DNA of 64,000 nt from Lachnospiraceae bacterium UBA3689 (GTDB lineage: Bacteria; Bacillota; Clostridia; Lachnospirales; Lachnospiraceae). The notes under the pieces were generated by a model. It was not told where the DNA came from. It saw nothing but the letters and a program-made list of their open reading frames with translations, and ran no database searches. Made by a program: the position numbers and the translations under genes. How positions within the stretch are numbered: position 1 is the stretch's first letter; every line of letters starts with the position of its first letter. Location of the stretch: assembly GCA_002371465.1 (NCBI GenBank), contig DFIU01000027.1:48844-112843 (forward strand), given 5' to 3'. Shown here in pieces: positions 16,513-25,126 of this stretch.

Positions 16513-17514
16513 ATGAAAAAGTTCATATCTATCATTCTTACAGCCATTCTTGCGATCGGCTGTCTTTCAGCCTGCTCATCTTCCGAGACAAATAGTAAGT
16601 CCGAAGGTGGCAAAGCACCGATTCAGATCGTTACAACGATATTTCCGGAATATGATTGGGTGAAAAATATCCTTGGGAACAACCCGGCAAACGCGGATAT
16701 CACCATGCTTCTTGATAATGGAGTAGATCTTCACAGCTTTCAGCCGACAGCGGATGATATTATGAAGATTTCCAGCTGCGACCTCTTCATTTATGTCGGA
16801 GGAGAGTCTGATGCATGGGTGGACGATGCGCTGAAGGAAGCTGCAAATAAGAAGATGAAGGTAATTAACCTTCTGGATGTTCTGGGGGATACCCTTAAAG
16901 AAGAGGAACTTGTAGAAGGCATGCAGCCGGAAGAGGAGGAAGCTGAAGGAGAAGAAAGCACAGAGGAGGAAGGTCCGGAATATGACGAGCATGTATGGTT
17001 GTCGCTGAAAAATACAGAAAAACTTTGTGCGGCAATTGATGAGGCTCTTGAGGACATTGATCCGGAGCATAAGGAAGTTTATGCGGCCAATACAAAGAGT
17101 TATACAGACAAGATTTCCTCTCTTGATGAGGAATACCAGAAGACCGTGGACGACGCAAAGCGGTCAACAGTGCTTTTCGGGGACCGCTTTCCCTTCCGTT
17201 ACCTGGTGGATGATTACGGTCTGAAATATTATGCCGCATTTGTCGGATGCTCGGCTGAGAGTGAAGCGAGTTTTGAGACGATCTCGTTTCTGGCAAAAAA
17301 GGTAGACGAACAGAAGCTCCCTTGTGTTCTGACTATTGAAGGAGATCAGCACAAGATTGCGGAGACGATTGTGCAGAATACAAAGGAGAAGAACCAGCCC
17401 ATTCTTACCATGGACTCCATGCAGGCTACAACCTCTGATGATGTGAAGAAGGGAACGACCTATCTGTCTGTCATGAAACAAAATCTGTCTGTGCTGAAGC
17501 AGGCTCTGAATTAA
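16513..17514 (+). CDS. znuA: Zinc/manganese ABC transporter substrate-binding lipoprotein (ZnuA-type)
   Basis: The start is ATG 16513 because it begins a lipoprotein signal with lipobox LSAC (C21); GGAGG at 16496-16500 is the ribosome site. The 333-residue protein is a cluster A-I metal-binding protein. Likely metal ligands are in VDLHSFQP and DEHVWLS, with further ones downstream. Between them, the loop that is His-rich in many ZnuA proteins is instead acidic, dominated by Glu (about residues 137-155). It delivers Zn or Mn to the ZnuBC-type transporter encoded next. Fur/Zur boxes upstream and the CxxC protein beside it favour zinc. Confidence 0.88.
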   Translation: MKKFISIILTAILAIGCLSACSSSETNSKSEGGKAPIQIVTTIFPEYDWVKNILGNNPANADITMLLDNGVDLHSFQPTADDIMKISSCDLFIYVGGESDAWVDDALKEAANKKMKVINLLDVLGDTLKEEELVEGMQPEEEEAEGEESTEEEGPEYDEHVWLSLKNTEKLCAAIDEALEDIDPEHKEVYAANTKSYTDKISSLDEEYQKTVDDAKRSTVLFGDRFPFRYLVDDYGLKYYAAFVGCSAESEASFETISFLAKKVDEQKLPCVLTIEGDQHKIAETIVQNTKEKNQPILTMDSMQATTSDDVKKGTTYLSVMKQNLSVLKQALN

Positions 17515-17521
17515 GGATCGT

Positions 17522-18226
17522 ATGACTATGGCACAACTTATTGCAAAGGATCTCTGTGTCGGATATGAGGGCAGGGCAGTTCTGCGGAATCTCAATTTTG
17601 AGATTTCCGCAGGGGACTACCTTTGCATCGCTGGCGAAAATGGCTCCGGCAAGAGTACGCTTATGAAAACAATTCTTGGTTTTATCCCGCCGGTCAGTGG
17701 GACCATTATGACCGGAGATGGTCTGCAGAGAAATGAAATCGGATACCTTCCCCAGCAGACCCTGATACAAAAGGATTTTCCTGCATCTGTTGAGGAGATT
17801 GTTCTGTCCGGGCGTCAGGGAAACAGCAGCTCCAGATTTTTTTACAGTCGGGAAGACAGACAGATTGCCTCAAAGAACATGGAACGCATGGGCGTAAGGA
17901 ATCTGGCACGCTCCTGTTACCGCCTGCTGTCAGGCGGTCAGCAGCAGCGCGTACTGCTGGCGAGAGCCCTGTGTGCAGCGGAGAAGATGCTGCTCCTCGA
18001 TGAACCTGTGGCGGGTCTTGATCCGAAGGTGACCGAAGAAATGTATGCTCTGGTTGCCGGGCTCAACCGGGAAGGCATGACGATCGTGATGATTTCCCAT
18101 GATCTTGATATGGCGGTTCATGACGCGAAGCACATTCTTTATGTCGGGAAACCTGTTTTTTACGGCAGCAGGCAGGAATATCTGAAATGTGGCCTGTCTT
18201 TGAAGAAGGCAGGTGATTCTGTATGA
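17522..18226 (+). CDS. znuC: Zinc ABC transporter ATPase (ZnuC-type)
   Basis: The 234-residue protein is a single ABC domain with Walker A GENGSGKST, signature LSGGQQQR and Walker B LLLDEPVAGLD. It energises metal import through the permease encoded next, which it overlaps by four bases (ATGA). A second in-frame ATG at 17528 is equally possible as a start. It follows znuA by seven bases. Confidence 0.9.
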   Translation: MTMAQLIAKDLCVGYEGRAVLRNLNFEISAGDYLCIAGENGSGKSTLMKTILGFIPPVSGTIMTGDGLQRNEIGYLPQQTLIQKDFPASVEEIVLSGRQGNSSSRFFYSREDRQIASKNMERMGVRNLARSCYRLLSGGQQQRVLLARALCAAEKMLLLDEPVAGLDPKVTEEMYALVAGLNREGMTIVMISHDLDMAVHDAKHILYVGKPVFYGSRQEYLKCGLSLKKAGDSV

Positions 18227-19065
18227 CGGCCCGCCTTCTTATGTATTTGGGCTATCCGTTTGTTCGGTACGCGCTGATCGTCGGGGTCCTGATTGCGCTG
18301 TGTTCCTCCCTTCTGGGAGTCACGCTCGTACTGAGACGGTTTTCTTATATCGGGGATGGTTTGTCCCATGTTGCGTTCGGAGCCCTGGCGATCGCTTCTG
18401 TTATGAACCTGACGAACCGTATGCTGGTGATTCTGCCTGTGACAGTAATAAGCGCGGTTTTGCTCTTAAGGACGGGACAGAATACGAAAGTAAAGGGAGA
18501 TGCCGCGATTGCTATGATTTCTGTTGGAGCCCTGGCTTTTGGGTACCTGCTGATGAATCTGTTCGCCACATCGTCTAATCTGGCAGGGGATGTCTGCACG
18601 ACCCTGTTCGGGTCAACGTCTATTCTGACGCTTACCTCTGCGGATGTGTGGATCTGTATCGCAATGTCCATAGCGGTACTCCTTATTTTTGTGCTGTTTT
18701 ACAATAAAATTTTTGCTGTGACATTCGATGAGACCTTTTCAAAGGCGGCTGGTGTGAGGGTCGAGCGATATAATCTGTTAATCGCAGTTGTCATTGCGGT
18801 GATCATTGTACTGGCGATGAATCTGGTCGGTTCACTCCTTATTTCCGCCCTGATTATCTTTCCTGCTTTGTCTGCCATGCGGCTTTTTGGTAATTTTAAA
18901 TCTGTGACGGTATTTTCCGCAGTACTCTCCGTGATCTGTGCCCTGAGCGGTATGCTCATCTCGATATTGGCGGGAACGCCGGTGGGGTCGACGATCGTTG
19001 CGGTGGATGTGCTTGCCTTTGTTCTCTGCAGCGCAGCAGGAAGAATGAGGGGAGGTGTCCTTTGA
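18223..19065 (+). CDS. znuB: Zinc ABC transporter permease (ZnuB-type)
   Basis: The 280-residue protein is an ABC-3 family metal permease with about eight membrane helices. The segment YIGDGLSHVAFGALA near the N-terminus and LLISALIIFPALSAMRLF in the second half are family hallmarks. The ATG overlaps the znuC stop and its own stop overlaps the next start (ATGA), so translation is coupled through the three genes. Confidence 0.9.
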   Translation: MTARLLMYLGYPFVRYALIVGVLIALCSSLLGVTLVLRRFSYIGDGLSHVAFGALAIASVMNLTNRMLVILPVTVISAVLLLRTGQNTKVKGDAAIAMISVGALAFGYLLMNLFATSSNLAGDVCTTLFGSTSILTLTSADVWICIAMSIAVLLIFVLFYNKIFAVTFDETFSKAAGVRVERYNLLIAVVIAVIIVLAMNLVGSLLISALIIFPALSAMRLFGNFKSVTVFSAVLSVICALSGMLISILAGTPVGSTIVAVDVLAFVLCSAAGRMRGGVL

Positions 19066-19679
19066 TGAGTAGAAGGAAAGCAGCGGCTCTGATCGCTTTT
19101 CTGACTGCAGTGACTCTGGCCGGATGCGGAGGCGGCGGTGTATCCTCGAATCGAACAGCTGCGCAGGGAAACGGAGTAAAGGATATCCTTAACAGCAAAA
19201 TAGAGGCGGACGAAGGACAGGAAGGGACCGGTACGGGACAAGAGGCTGATTCGGAAGCTGAAAATGCTCCTGTCCCATCGTTCTTGGAAACGGAAAGCCC
19301 GGATGATTCACAGGGCATGGAAAATAATGGCTCGAATGGTTCAGATGTGGATCTCACCGCTCTGTCAAGTACAATGGTCTATACAGAAGTTTACAGTATG
19401 CTGCTTATGCCGGATGAGTATGTCGGCAGGAAGGTCCGGATGCAGGGGGCTTTTTCGGTTTACCATGATAAAGATCTGGATAAAGACTATTTTTTCTGTA
19501 TTGTCAAGGATGCTACAGCCTGCTGCTCACAGGGAATAGAGTTCTGTCTCTTAGGGGATCATCGTTATCCGGAAGATTATCCCGGGGATGGAGAAGAAAT
19601 TACGGTCTCCGGGACCTTTGGGACCTATCAGGAAAACGGCGCAACCTATTGCAGGCTGGAGGATGCAAAGCTTGAATGA
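19062..19679 (+). CDS. Lipoprotein of the zinc operon with an OB-fold-like, DUF1980-like C-terminal domain
   Basis: The 205-residue protein begins with a lipoprotein signal (lipobox LAGC) and a long, low-complexity acidic linker to about residue 100. The C-terminal domain reads VGRKVRMQGAFSVY, then YFFCIVKDATACCSQGIEFCL and ITVSGTFGTYQENG. This resembles the OB-fold part of TIGR03943/DUF1980 proteins (YcgQ/YcgR type), which are often in zinc-regulated operons and carry a conserved CC pair. It probably sits on the outer membrane face and binds or passes metal, but no function is proven. It is last in the zinc operon. Confidence 0.68.
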   Translation: MMSRRKAAALIAFLTAVTLAGCGGGGVSSNRTAAQGNGVKDILNSKIEADEGQEGTGTGQEADSEAENAPVPSFLETESPDDSQGMENNGSNGSDVDLTALSSTMVYTEVYSMLLMPDEYVGRKVRMQGAFSVYHDKDLDKDYFFCIVKDATACCSQGIEFCLLGDHRYPEDYPGDGEEITVSGTFGTYQENGATYCRLEDAKLE

Positions 19680-19754
19680 CCGGAATCATACGCCGGGATA
19701 TGGAACACGCAGGCTGTCTGAAAGCACGGGTGAGCAGACCTATCAGGGATTGAT

Positions 19755-19809
19755 TTTACTTATTTTTTACGGACAGGCGATTTGGGATTTTACAAGCGCT
19801 GTTTATAAT
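19755..19809 (+). promoter_or_regulatory. Possible pst promoter with PhoP-box-like repeats
   Basis: TATAAT at 19804-19809 lies 48 bases before pstS but has no clear -35. Upstream are TTTACT (19755-19760) and TTTACG (19766-19771) with an 11-base period, and TTTACA (19789-19794) about two turns further. Gram-positive PhoP boxes are TT(A/T)ACA-like hexamers at 11-base spacing. The fit is partial. Confidence 0.35.
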
Positions 19810-19857
19810 CAGATCTGACATTGCTAAGGAAGAAGTAATGAATCAGGGAGGTCTGAT

Positions 19858-20742
19858 ATGAAAAGCAAATGGTTTAAGACACTTACTGTAGGTATGGCTG
19901 TTATGGTAACCGCTGCTGGTCTGGCAGGGTGCGGAAGCAGCTCTGCAAATACTGCGGCTGCCGGCAGCTCGGCGGGAGAGGCTTCTGATACTTCGGGAGG
20001 CGCTTTATCCGGCAAACTGTCTCTTGCCGGCAGTACATCTATGGAGAAGCTCTGTGAGGCGATGAGTGAGAGCTTTATGGAAAAATATCCGGATGTCACG
20101 GTTACGGTTGAGTATACCGGTTCCAGCGCGGGAATTGAATCCCTGGCAGGCGGGAGCGTGGATATTGGAAATGCCTCAAGAAAGCTGGAGGACGATGAAA
20201 AGAGCAAGGGGATCGTTGAAAATACCGTAGCGATTGATGGAATCGCGGTCATTACAGACAAAGAGAATTCCGTTGCCAATCTGACCAAGGAACAGCTGGC
20301 GGATGTCTATACCGGCAAGATTACAAACTGGAGCGAGCTTGGCGGCGAGGACGAGAAGGTTGTCGTGATCGGCCGTGAGGCGGGATCCGGAACCAGAGGG
20401 GCATTTGAAGAACTTCTGGAGGTTGAGGATGCCTGCCAGTATGCGCAGGAACTGGATTCCACCGGAGGCGTCCTGGCCAAGACAGCGTCAACTCCCGGGG
20501 CGATCGGGTACATTTCTCTTGATGCGGCTGATGAAACGATTCAGAAGATTTCCATAAATGATGTGGAAGCGACAGAGGAGAATATCCTGGCTGGCGATTA
20601 CCTGCTCTCCCGTCCCTTTGTGATGGCTACCAAGGGCGAGATCTCAGAGCAGAGTGAACTTGTCCGGGCATGGTTCGATTATATCGAATCGGAGGAAGGC
20701 AAAGATGTCGTTTCCGATGTGGGATTGATTCTTCCCCAGTAA
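19858..20742 (+). CDS. pstS: Phosphate ABC transporter substrate-binding lipoprotein
   Basis: The 294-residue protein has a lipoprotein signal with lipobox LAGC and the PstS type II binding-protein fold. Phosphate-binding motifs are visible: AGSTSMEKL at the start of the mature domain, EYTGSSAGIE, and GREAGSGTRGAFEE. GGGAGG lies just before the ATG. It captures inorganic phosphate outside the membrane for PstCAB, encoded directly downstream in the standard order. Confidence 0.95.
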   Translation: MKSKWFKTLTVGMAVMVTAAGLAGCGSSSANTAAAGSSAGEASDTSGGALSGKLSLAGSTSMEKLCEAMSESFMEKYPDVTVTVEYTGSSAGIESLAGGSVDIGNASRKLEDDEKSKGIVENTVAIDGIAVITDKENSVANLTKEQLADVYTGKITNWSELGGEDEKVVVIGREAGSGTRGAFEELLEVEDACQYAQELDSTGGVLAKTASTPGAIGYISLDAADETIQKISINDVEATEENILAGDYLLSRPFVMATKGEISEQSELVRAWFDYIESEEGKDVVSDVGLILPQ

Positions 20743-20754
20743 GGCAGGGACACT

Positions 20755-21663
20755 ATGAAAAATAAAGTAAAGAAAAATGCGGCAGAAGCGTCTGCAAGAT
20801 ATATTGCGGCCTTCTGTGCCGTAATTGCCATCTTTGCTGTCGTTTCCATAACCGTCTATATGATCATAAAAGGCACGCCGGCGTTTGCAAGCGTCGGTGT
20901 GCCTGAACTTTTACTCGGGACAATTTGGAAACCGACTGCTGCAAAGCCGGCATACGGTATCTTCTATATTATTCTGTCCTCTGTCGCGGGGACCGCAGCC
21001 AGCGTACTGATCGGCGTGCCGGTCGGGCTGCTCACGGCTGTGTTTCTTACGGAAATTTCCAATCGGCATCTGGCGGCTGTTGTACAGCCGGCAGTCGAGC
21101 TGCTGGCTGCGATCCCATCCGTTATTTACGGACTTTTGGGGCTGATGCTTTTGAATCCGTTTATGTACAGGCTGGAGAAAATCTTTTTTGCCAGTTCGGA
21201 TACCCATCAGTTTACCGGCGGCTCGAATATGATTTCAGCTGTTATTGTACTGGCGGTTATGATTCTGCCCACGGTAGTGAGCGTCAGTGCGTCGGCCATC
21301 CGTTCCGTTCCGGATGATCTCAGAGCGGCTTCTCTGGCACTTGGCGCGAGCAGGATACAGACGATTTTTAAGGTGACGATACCTGCCGCGAAATCCGGAA
21401 TTATGACGGGAGTCGTTCTTGGTATTGGCAGGGCTCTGGGAGAGGCAATGGCCATCAATATGGTCGCCGGCGGCTCAGTAAATCTTCCGCTGCCCTTCAA
21501 CTCTGTCCGCTTCCTGACGACCCAGCTGGTCAGCGAGATGGGGTATGCGGAAGGGGTGCACAGGCAGGTGCTTTTTTCGGTAGGCCTGGTTCTGTATGTC
21601 TTTATCATGATCGTCAACCTTGTTTTACAAAAACTGCGGAAGGAGGCGAAGGAAAATGCATAA
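20755..21663 (+). CDS. pstC: Phosphate ABC transporter permease
   Basis: The 302-residue protein has six predicted membrane helices and the inner-membrane transport motif that docks the ATPase (DDLRAASLALGASRIQT, then GIGRALGEAMA). An N-terminal helix at about 18-39 precedes the transport domain. It pairs with PstA to form the phosphate channel. It starts 12 bases after pstS and its last codons overlap the start of pstA. Confidence 0.94.
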   Translation: MKNKVKKNAAEASARYIAAFCAVIAIFAVVSITVYMIIKGTPAFASVGVPELLLGTIWKPTAAKPAYGIFYIILSSVAGTAASVLIGVPVGLLTAVFLTEISNRHLAAVVQPAVELLAAIPSVIYGLLGLMLLNPFMYRLEKIFFASSDTHQFTGGSNMISAVIVLAVMILPTVVSVSASAIRSVPDDLRAASLALGASRIQTIFKVTIPAAKSGIMTGVVLGIGRALGEAMAINMVAGGSVNLPLPFNSVRFLTTQLVSEMGYAEGVHRQVLFSVGLVLYVFIMIVNLVLQKLRKEAKENA

Positions 21664-22543
21664 TCTGTCCAATGTGCAGCTTACGGGAAAGCGCCGGAAG
21701 ATGACGGACTCAGTTCTTTATTTTCTGATTTATCTCTGTGCGGCTTTTTCGGTGTTTTTGCTGGCGGCAATCATTATTTATGTGTTTCTGCGGGGAATCC
21801 GAAATGTGAACTGGGGATTTCTTACGTCTGTTACTTCCGCCAGAAGAGGAACTGTCGGTATAGCGGGAAATATTGTGAATACCGTAATGATTATTTTCCT
21901 CACCATGATACTTGCAACTCCAATCGGCGTAGGCGCGGCAATCTATTTGAATGAGTATGCGAAACCCGGCAGGCTGGTGAACCTGATCGAATTTGCTACG
22001 GAAACGCTTTCCGGAATCCCTTCCATTATATTCGGTCTTTTCGGAATGATGTTTTTCGGTCAGACTCTGGGGCTGGGGTATTCTCTGCTTACAGGTTCGC
22101 TTACGCTGATTCTGATGGTTCTGCCCCAGATTACAAGAAATACACAGGAGGCGCTGAAAACCGTACCGGACAGTTACCGGCAGGGAGCGGTAGGGCTTGG
22201 CTCGGGAAAGTGGCATACGATCCGAACCATCCTGCTGCCGTCTGCTATGCCAGGTATTGTAACGGGCGTGATTCTGGCGATCGGGCGGATTGTCGGAGAG
22301 TCTGCGGCACTCCTGTTTACCGCCGGAAGCGCAAAGACGCTGCCTAAGACACTGGCTGCTTTTTTCCCGAAAGTATTTCAGTCAGGGGGGACGATGACCG
22401 TTCAGCTCTATCTGTTTGCAACCAGTGAAGGGAAATTTGACGCGGCTTTCGGCATAGCGCTTGTGCTTCTGATCCTGGTTTTTCTGATCAATCTGGGGAC
22501 GAAACGGCTGGCAGCAAGATTTGATGTGATGAGGAAGAAATAA
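21656..22543 (+). CDS. pstA: Phosphate ABC transporter permease
   Basis: The start is ATG 21656, preceded by AAGGAGG and GAAGG and overlapping the pstC end by eight bases; the longer frame from 21620 lies inside pstC. The 295-residue protein has about six membrane helices and the ATPase-docking motif (ALKTVPDSYRQGAVGLGSGKW, then AIGRIVGESAA). It is the second half of the phosphate channel. Confidence 0.94.
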   Translation: MHNLSNVQLTGKRRKMTDSVLYFLIYLCAAFSVFLLAAIIIYVFLRGIRNVNWGFLTSVTSARRGTVGIAGNIVNTVMIIFLTMILATPIGVGAAIYLNEYAKPGRLVNLIEFATETLSGIPSIIFGLFGMMFFGQTLGLGYSLLTGSLTLILMVLPQITRNTQEALKTVPDSYRQGAVGLGSGKWHTIRTILLPSAMPGIVTGVILAIGRIVGESAALLFTAGSAKTLPKTLAAFFPKVFQSGGTMTVQLYLFATSEGKFDAAFGIALVLLILVFLINLGTKRLAARFDVMRKK

Positions 22544-22544
22544 G

Positions 22545-23306
22545 ATGGGACAAAAAGCGAAAATCAGTGTAAGGGATCTGCAGCTTTATTATGGCGAGAA
22601 TCATGCGCTGAAGGGAATCGATATGGATATCAGACCCAATGCGGTTACTGCCTTTATTGGGCCTTCAGGGTGTGGGAAATCCACGTTTCTGAAAACACTG
22701 AACAGAATGAATGATCTGATCGATAGTGTGAAAATAGAAGGAACGGTTCTTCTCGACGGAGAAGATATTTACGCTCCGGGAGTTGATACGACCATGCTTC
22801 GGAAAAGAATCGGCATGGTGTTTCAGCAGCCCAATCCCTTTCCGATGAGTATCTATGATAATATCGCTTATGGACCCAGGGTGCACGGGATCCGGGACAG
22901 GAAAAAGCTGGATGAAATTGTAGAAGAAAGTCTGCGCGGCGCGGCTATCTTCGATGAGGTGAAGGACCGTCTGAGGAAATCCGCGCTGGGACTTTCGGGG
23001 GGACAGCAGCAGAGATTGTGTATTGCCCGGGCGCTGGCGGTTCAGCCGGAAGTGATCCTGATGGATGAACCGACATCTGCCCTGGATCCGATTTCGACGT
23101 CCAGAATTGAGGATCTGATGGAAGAGCTGAAGAAAAAATACACGGTCATTACGGTCACCCATAACATGCAGCAGGCAGCCCGTATCGCGGATGATACGGC
23201 CTTCTTCCTGTTGGGGGAACTGATCGAATTCGGACAGACCAAACAGATATTTGCTTATCCTAAGGATAAACGGACAGAGGATTATATTACGGGAAGATTT
23301 GGTTAA
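22545..23306 (+). CDS. pstB: Phosphate ABC transporter ATPase
   Basis: The 253-residue protein has Walker A GPSGCGKST, the PstB-typical TLNRMNDL just after it, signature LSGGQQQR and Walker B LMDEPTSALDPIST. It starts one base after the pstA stop. It drives phosphate import and, in many bacteria, also relays transporter state to PhoU. Confidence 0.96.
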   Translation: MGQKAKISVRDLQLYYGENHALKGIDMDIRPNAVTAFIGPSGCGKSTFLKTLNRMNDLIDSVKIEGTVLLDGEDIYAPGVDTTMLRKRIGMVFQQPNPFPMSIYDNIAYGPRVHGIRDRKKLDEIVEESLRGAAIFDEVKDRLRKSALGLSGGQQQRLCIARALAVQPEVILMDEPTSALDPISTSRIEDLMEELKKKYTVITVTHNMQQAARIADDTAFFLLGELIEFGQTKQIFAYPKDKRTEDYITGRFG

Positions 23307-23322
23307 ACAGGGAGAACAGGAG

Positions 23323-23985
23323 ATGAGATCAAAATTTGATGAGCAGCTCAGACAGCTGAACAGTGAAATGACGCTGATGGGAAACATGGTTGAAAAATCG
23401 ATCCTGGATACGATAGAGGCCTTTTTCAGCAGGAATATAGAGAAGGCAAGGCAGATCATGAAAGGAGATGATCTGGTAGATCAGGAGCAGAAAAAGATTG
23501 AAAATATCTGTTTTCAGTTACTGATTCAGCAGCAGCCCGTAGCCAGAGATCTCCGGACGATTACGGCAGCCTTGAAAATGGTGACAGACATGGAGAGGAT
23601 TGGAGATCATGCAGCCGACATTTCCGAGCTGACCATTATGATGGAGGGCAGCCCTTTCCTTTTAAAAGAGGAACATATCAAAAAAATGGCTACAGAAGCG
23701 GTCGGTATGCTGCTGCAGGCAATAGAGGCCTATGTAGAGCGGGATATGGAAAAGGCCAGCAGGGTGATTGAACATGACGATGTGGTAGACGACCTTTTCG
23801 TGAAAGTAAAGTCGGACCTCATTGAGGTTATGCAGACGGATACCGCTTATGCGGAATATGCAGCCGATCTTTTAATGGTCAATAAGTATCTGGAACGCAT
23901 AGGGGACCATGCAACCAATATAGCGGAATGGGTGATTTTTTCCCTGGACAATCATCTGAATGAAGAGGCAGACGATGAGACATAA
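23323..23985 (+). CDS. phoU: Phosphate signalling protein PhoU
   Basis: The chosen start is ATG 23323 after GGAGAACAGGAG; the frame from 23251 overlaps pstB. The 220-residue protein has the two PhoU three-helix bundles with the metal-binding motifs ERIGDHAADISE and, in the second repeat, ERIGDHATNIAEW. It links PstSCAB activity to the phosphate two-component kinase, but no PhoR/PhoP pair is in this window. Confidence 0.95.
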   Translation: MRSKFDEQLRQLNSEMTLMGNMVEKSILDTIEAFFSRNIEKARQIMKGDDLVDQEQKKIENICFQLLIQQQPVARDLRTITAALKMVTDMERIGDHAADISELTIMMEGSPFLLKEEHIKKMATEAVGMLLQAIEAYVERDMEKASRVIEHDDVVDDLFVKVKSDLIEVMQTDTAYAEYAADLLMVNKYLERIGDHATNIAEWVIFSLDNHLNEEADDET

Positions 23986-24004
23986 GAAATGAACCTGAAA
24001 ATTT

Positions 24005-24048
24005 GCGCAATAAACCTGGTCAGGATCGGCTGATCAGGTTTATTGCGC
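24005..24048. terminator. Strong hairpin between convergent phoU and Sel1 genes
   Basis: GCGCAATAAACCTG (24005-24018) pairs perfectly with CAGGTTTATTGCGC (24035-24048). It overlaps the last codons of the minus-strand Sel1 gene and lies 19 bases after phoU. No clean T-run follows on either strand, so it is probably a weak bidirectional terminator or a 3'-end protecting structure. Confidence 0.5.
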
Positions 24049-24303
24049 GTTCATGGCGATCAGGATATCCTGCGCCTTTTTATTTCCGTGCTTTGCGGCA
24101 TAACCTGCCCATTTCTGAGCCTTCCGGGGATTCTTCTCACAGTCGTGAGTTCCCTTCCAGTAACCCTCAGCGAGATCGGCAGCGGCTTCGATGCTGCCGG
24201 CAGCTGCGCGATCGATTAAATCGTATTTTTGGGACTTGGGAACGTCCGCATGGGTGCCCTGCTGGCGGAGGGTTTCGAAGATGTTAAAATTTTTGTTCAT
24301 CAT
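24040..24303 (-). CDS. Small Sel1-like repeat protein
   Basis: The start is taken as ATG 24303-24301 (MMNKNFN); a GTG nine bases upstream is possible. The 87-residue protein contains two helical Sel1/TPR-like units: AAAGSIEAAADLAEGYWKGT and a second with RKAQKWAGYAAKHGNKKAQD. Such repeats mediate protein contacts. It has no signal peptide and no clear operon partner. It is convergent with phoU and probably functions in the cytoplasm; the partner is unknown. Confidence 0.65.
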   Translation of the reverse strand: MMNKNFNIFETLRQQGTHADVPKSQKYDLIDRAAAGSIEAAADLAEGYWKGTHDCEKNPRKAQKWAGYAAKHGNKKAQDILIAMNAQ

Positions 24304-24658
24304 TTTTCCCACATTTCCTATCTGCTATCGTGAATGATTCACGGGACATGGATGTCTCCAAACCCATGAATGATTCCTTTAAAATTCTGCTCAGGCAGCT
24401 TCTTTTTGCGTGCTTTGGTTTATTTTATCGAAAGTTTTGTTTCTGTCAAGCGATTCTCTTCAGCCAGATGGCGAAAGCGTGATCAGATGAAGCTCTGACG
24501 AAACTCGATCAGAAAAGGTCTTGAGAACTTTGCCTTTTTTGAACGATCCGCGCGGTGTAAGATAGAAAGGAAAGTCCGGGCGTAAAGATTCGGATGATTC
24601 GACTATGGTAAGATGAATGAAAATAAAAATCAATGGAACCTTGTGAGGTGAAGCAAAG
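24304..24658. other. Intergenic region without a recognised gene
   Basis: This 355-base gap lies between two divergent genes. I see short repeated ATGAATGATTC-like words at about 24331-24378 and no convincing coding frame, RNA gene or standard promoter. It must hold the promoters of the Sel1 gene and of the following plus-strand gene. Confidence 0.4.
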
Positions 24659-25111
24659 ATGACATTTGAAAATATGAAGGAACTGGCAGGAAAGATCAGG
24701 GAGACCTTTGGAGAGGAAGCGGAGGAGGACTTCTGGGTCCTGGTCGATGAGGAGAGCGACCGGAAAGTCCGCAGGGAAGTTAATACCAAGATCAACGCGA
24801 CCGTGGCGTCGTTGATGCGGCACAACCTGGACCGGGATGCGATCAAGCAGATTTTATCGGAGATCTGGTTCCTCGATGAAAAAGAGACCAGACGGCTGAT
24901 CAGGAGGGAGGAGATCGTCAACATCCCGGTCAGGAAGTTGGTGGACTACCTGCTCTCTGAAAATTATACGCAGAAGGAAGCCAAGGCATTTTTAGAGGAC
25001 TATGCGGTTCGGGTGAGACTGGCTTCCGATCCCTCCATGGCGGCGCTTTCGCCGGAAGATCTGTCTGACCGCCTGCAGGGAGTTGCGGAATCGGAAGAGC
25101 ATCAGCAGTAA
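24659..25111 (+). CDS. Uncharacterised helical protein ahead of an ABC exporter
   Basis: This 150-residue protein is not recognised. It is charged, rich in Glu and Arg, predicted mostly helical, with no membrane segment or signal peptide. GAGGTG lies ten bases before the ATG. It ends 15 bases before the first exporter gene and is probably cotranscribed with it. The charged helices could reflect a small regulator or an adaptor of the exporter, but no DNA-binding motif is clear. Confidence 0.62.
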   Translation: MTFENMKELAGKIRETFGEEAEEDFWVLVDEESDRKVRREVNTKINATVASLMRHNLDRDAIKQILSEIWFLDEKETRRLIRREEIVNIPVRKLVDYLLSENYTQKEAKAFLEDYAVRVRLASDPSMAALSPEDLSDRLQGVAESEEHQQ

Positions 25112-25126
25112 ACGGAAGGACATTTT

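Noticed and set aside
15447..19800. Similar words after the VOC gene and after the zinc operon (both with GCAGG-TGTCTGA and a T-rich tract followed by GACAGG)
   Set aside because: The similarity is short and gapped. It may be chance in two terminator-like regions and does not support a defined repeat.
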